Source of the DNA: Prevotella sp. UBA1378
Lineage (GTDB): Bacteria; Bacteroidota; Bacteroidia; Bacteroidales; Bacteroidaceae
Direction: 5' to 3'
Assembly (NCBI GenBank): GCA_002305505.1
Contig: DBRC01000081.1
Location: 1-31,589, forward strand
Length of the DNA stretch: 31,589 bases
Positions 31,404 through 31,589 of the stretch are shown piece by piece. Both the position numbers and the translations under genes were made by a program. The notes beneath the pieces were generated by a model, which saw only the letters and a list, made by a program, of their open reading frames with translations, was not told the DNA's origin and made no database searches. Every line of letters begins with the position of its first letter. Position 1 is the first letter of the stretch.

Positions 31404-31589
31404 AGATTACAAAGTTTTTTCTTTATTTCGTCCAAAAACAGCCCAAACGGTATAAAGCATGTACAAAAATACATTTTTCCGGTTAGTACTGTCGGGATTT
31501 TTATAACCCGAGTACGGAGGATAAGCAACTAAGTTCCGCAGTAAAGACGGGAGGCATAGCAGTCCTACCTGAGTTCGGGATAAGGATGT
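31404..31589. other. Unassigned right-edge sequence with hairpins
   Basis: No gene is secure here. A bulged stem (GTAC 31486-31489 and TCGGG 31492-31496 with CCCGA 31507-31511 and GTAC 31512-31515) and a small ATGTA/TACAT hairpin (31469-31484) are visible. On the minus strand one frame is open from the window edge to a TAA at 31407-31409 (about 60 codons, no start inside). It could be the 3' end of a gene outside the window, but the composition does not convince me. Confidence 0.35.

Overview
The window looks like ordinary chromosome from a member of the order Bacteroidales (phylum Bacteroidota). The evidence is the promoter grammar (a TTTG box, 19-20 bases, then TAnnTTTG), weak or absent Shine-Dalgarno sequences, a run of Bacteroidales-type families (DUF4348 lipoprotein, DUF5107-TPR protein, LptD-like outer-membrane protein, YtxH/holin trio), and the minus-strand gene order SPOR protein, ruvX, def, TPR protein. 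By eye the G+C content is close to half. I see no rRNA, tRNA, CRISPR array, insertion sequence, prophage or origin. Genus cannot be fixed from the sequence alone.

Layout. 1-259 is a structured intergenic stretch. 260-3838 is a minus-strand operon: SPOR lipoprotein, ruvX, def, TPR protein. 4058-4903 is a plus-strand trio (YtxH, holin-family membrane protein, small coiled-coil protein) whose last stop codon overlaps the stop of a convergent membrane PAS/pseudo-receiver gene (4900-5763). 5969-7024 is an exported glutathione peroxidase fused to a nitroreductase. Upstream of it (7141-7204) lies a probable free-standing small RNA with its own promoter and intrinsic terminator. murB and a metallo-beta-lactamase-fold hydrolase (7276-9065) are translationally coupled, and a DUF4348 lipoprotein follows. 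pheS, an MFS transporter and a NUDIX hydrolase occupy the plus strand at 10161-12912.

12939-20528 is the most accessory-looking part: an SSS-family symporter, a large DUF5107-TPR protein and a sugar-porter MFS transporter on the minus strand, with a divergent AraC-family regulator. I read it as a candidate sugar-sensing, uptake and processing locus of unknown substrate. It also carries unusual GGATTA/TTAATCC repeats between its genes. 20602-23732 holds a SulP anion transporter and peptidase T. 23780-28946 holds a CPA2 antiporter and an LptD-like barrel protein. 29021-31344 holds an HD-domain protein coupled to an oxaloacetate-decarboxylase-alpha-like carboxyltransferase whose biotinyl-type domain lacks the biotin-accepting lysine. 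The last 245 bases hold that gene's promoter and an unassigned stretch.

The items most worth following are the small RNA at 7141-7204, the lysine-less carboxyltransferase, the exported peroxidase-nitroreductase fusion, the DUF5107 locus, and the intergenic repeat and palindrome elements.
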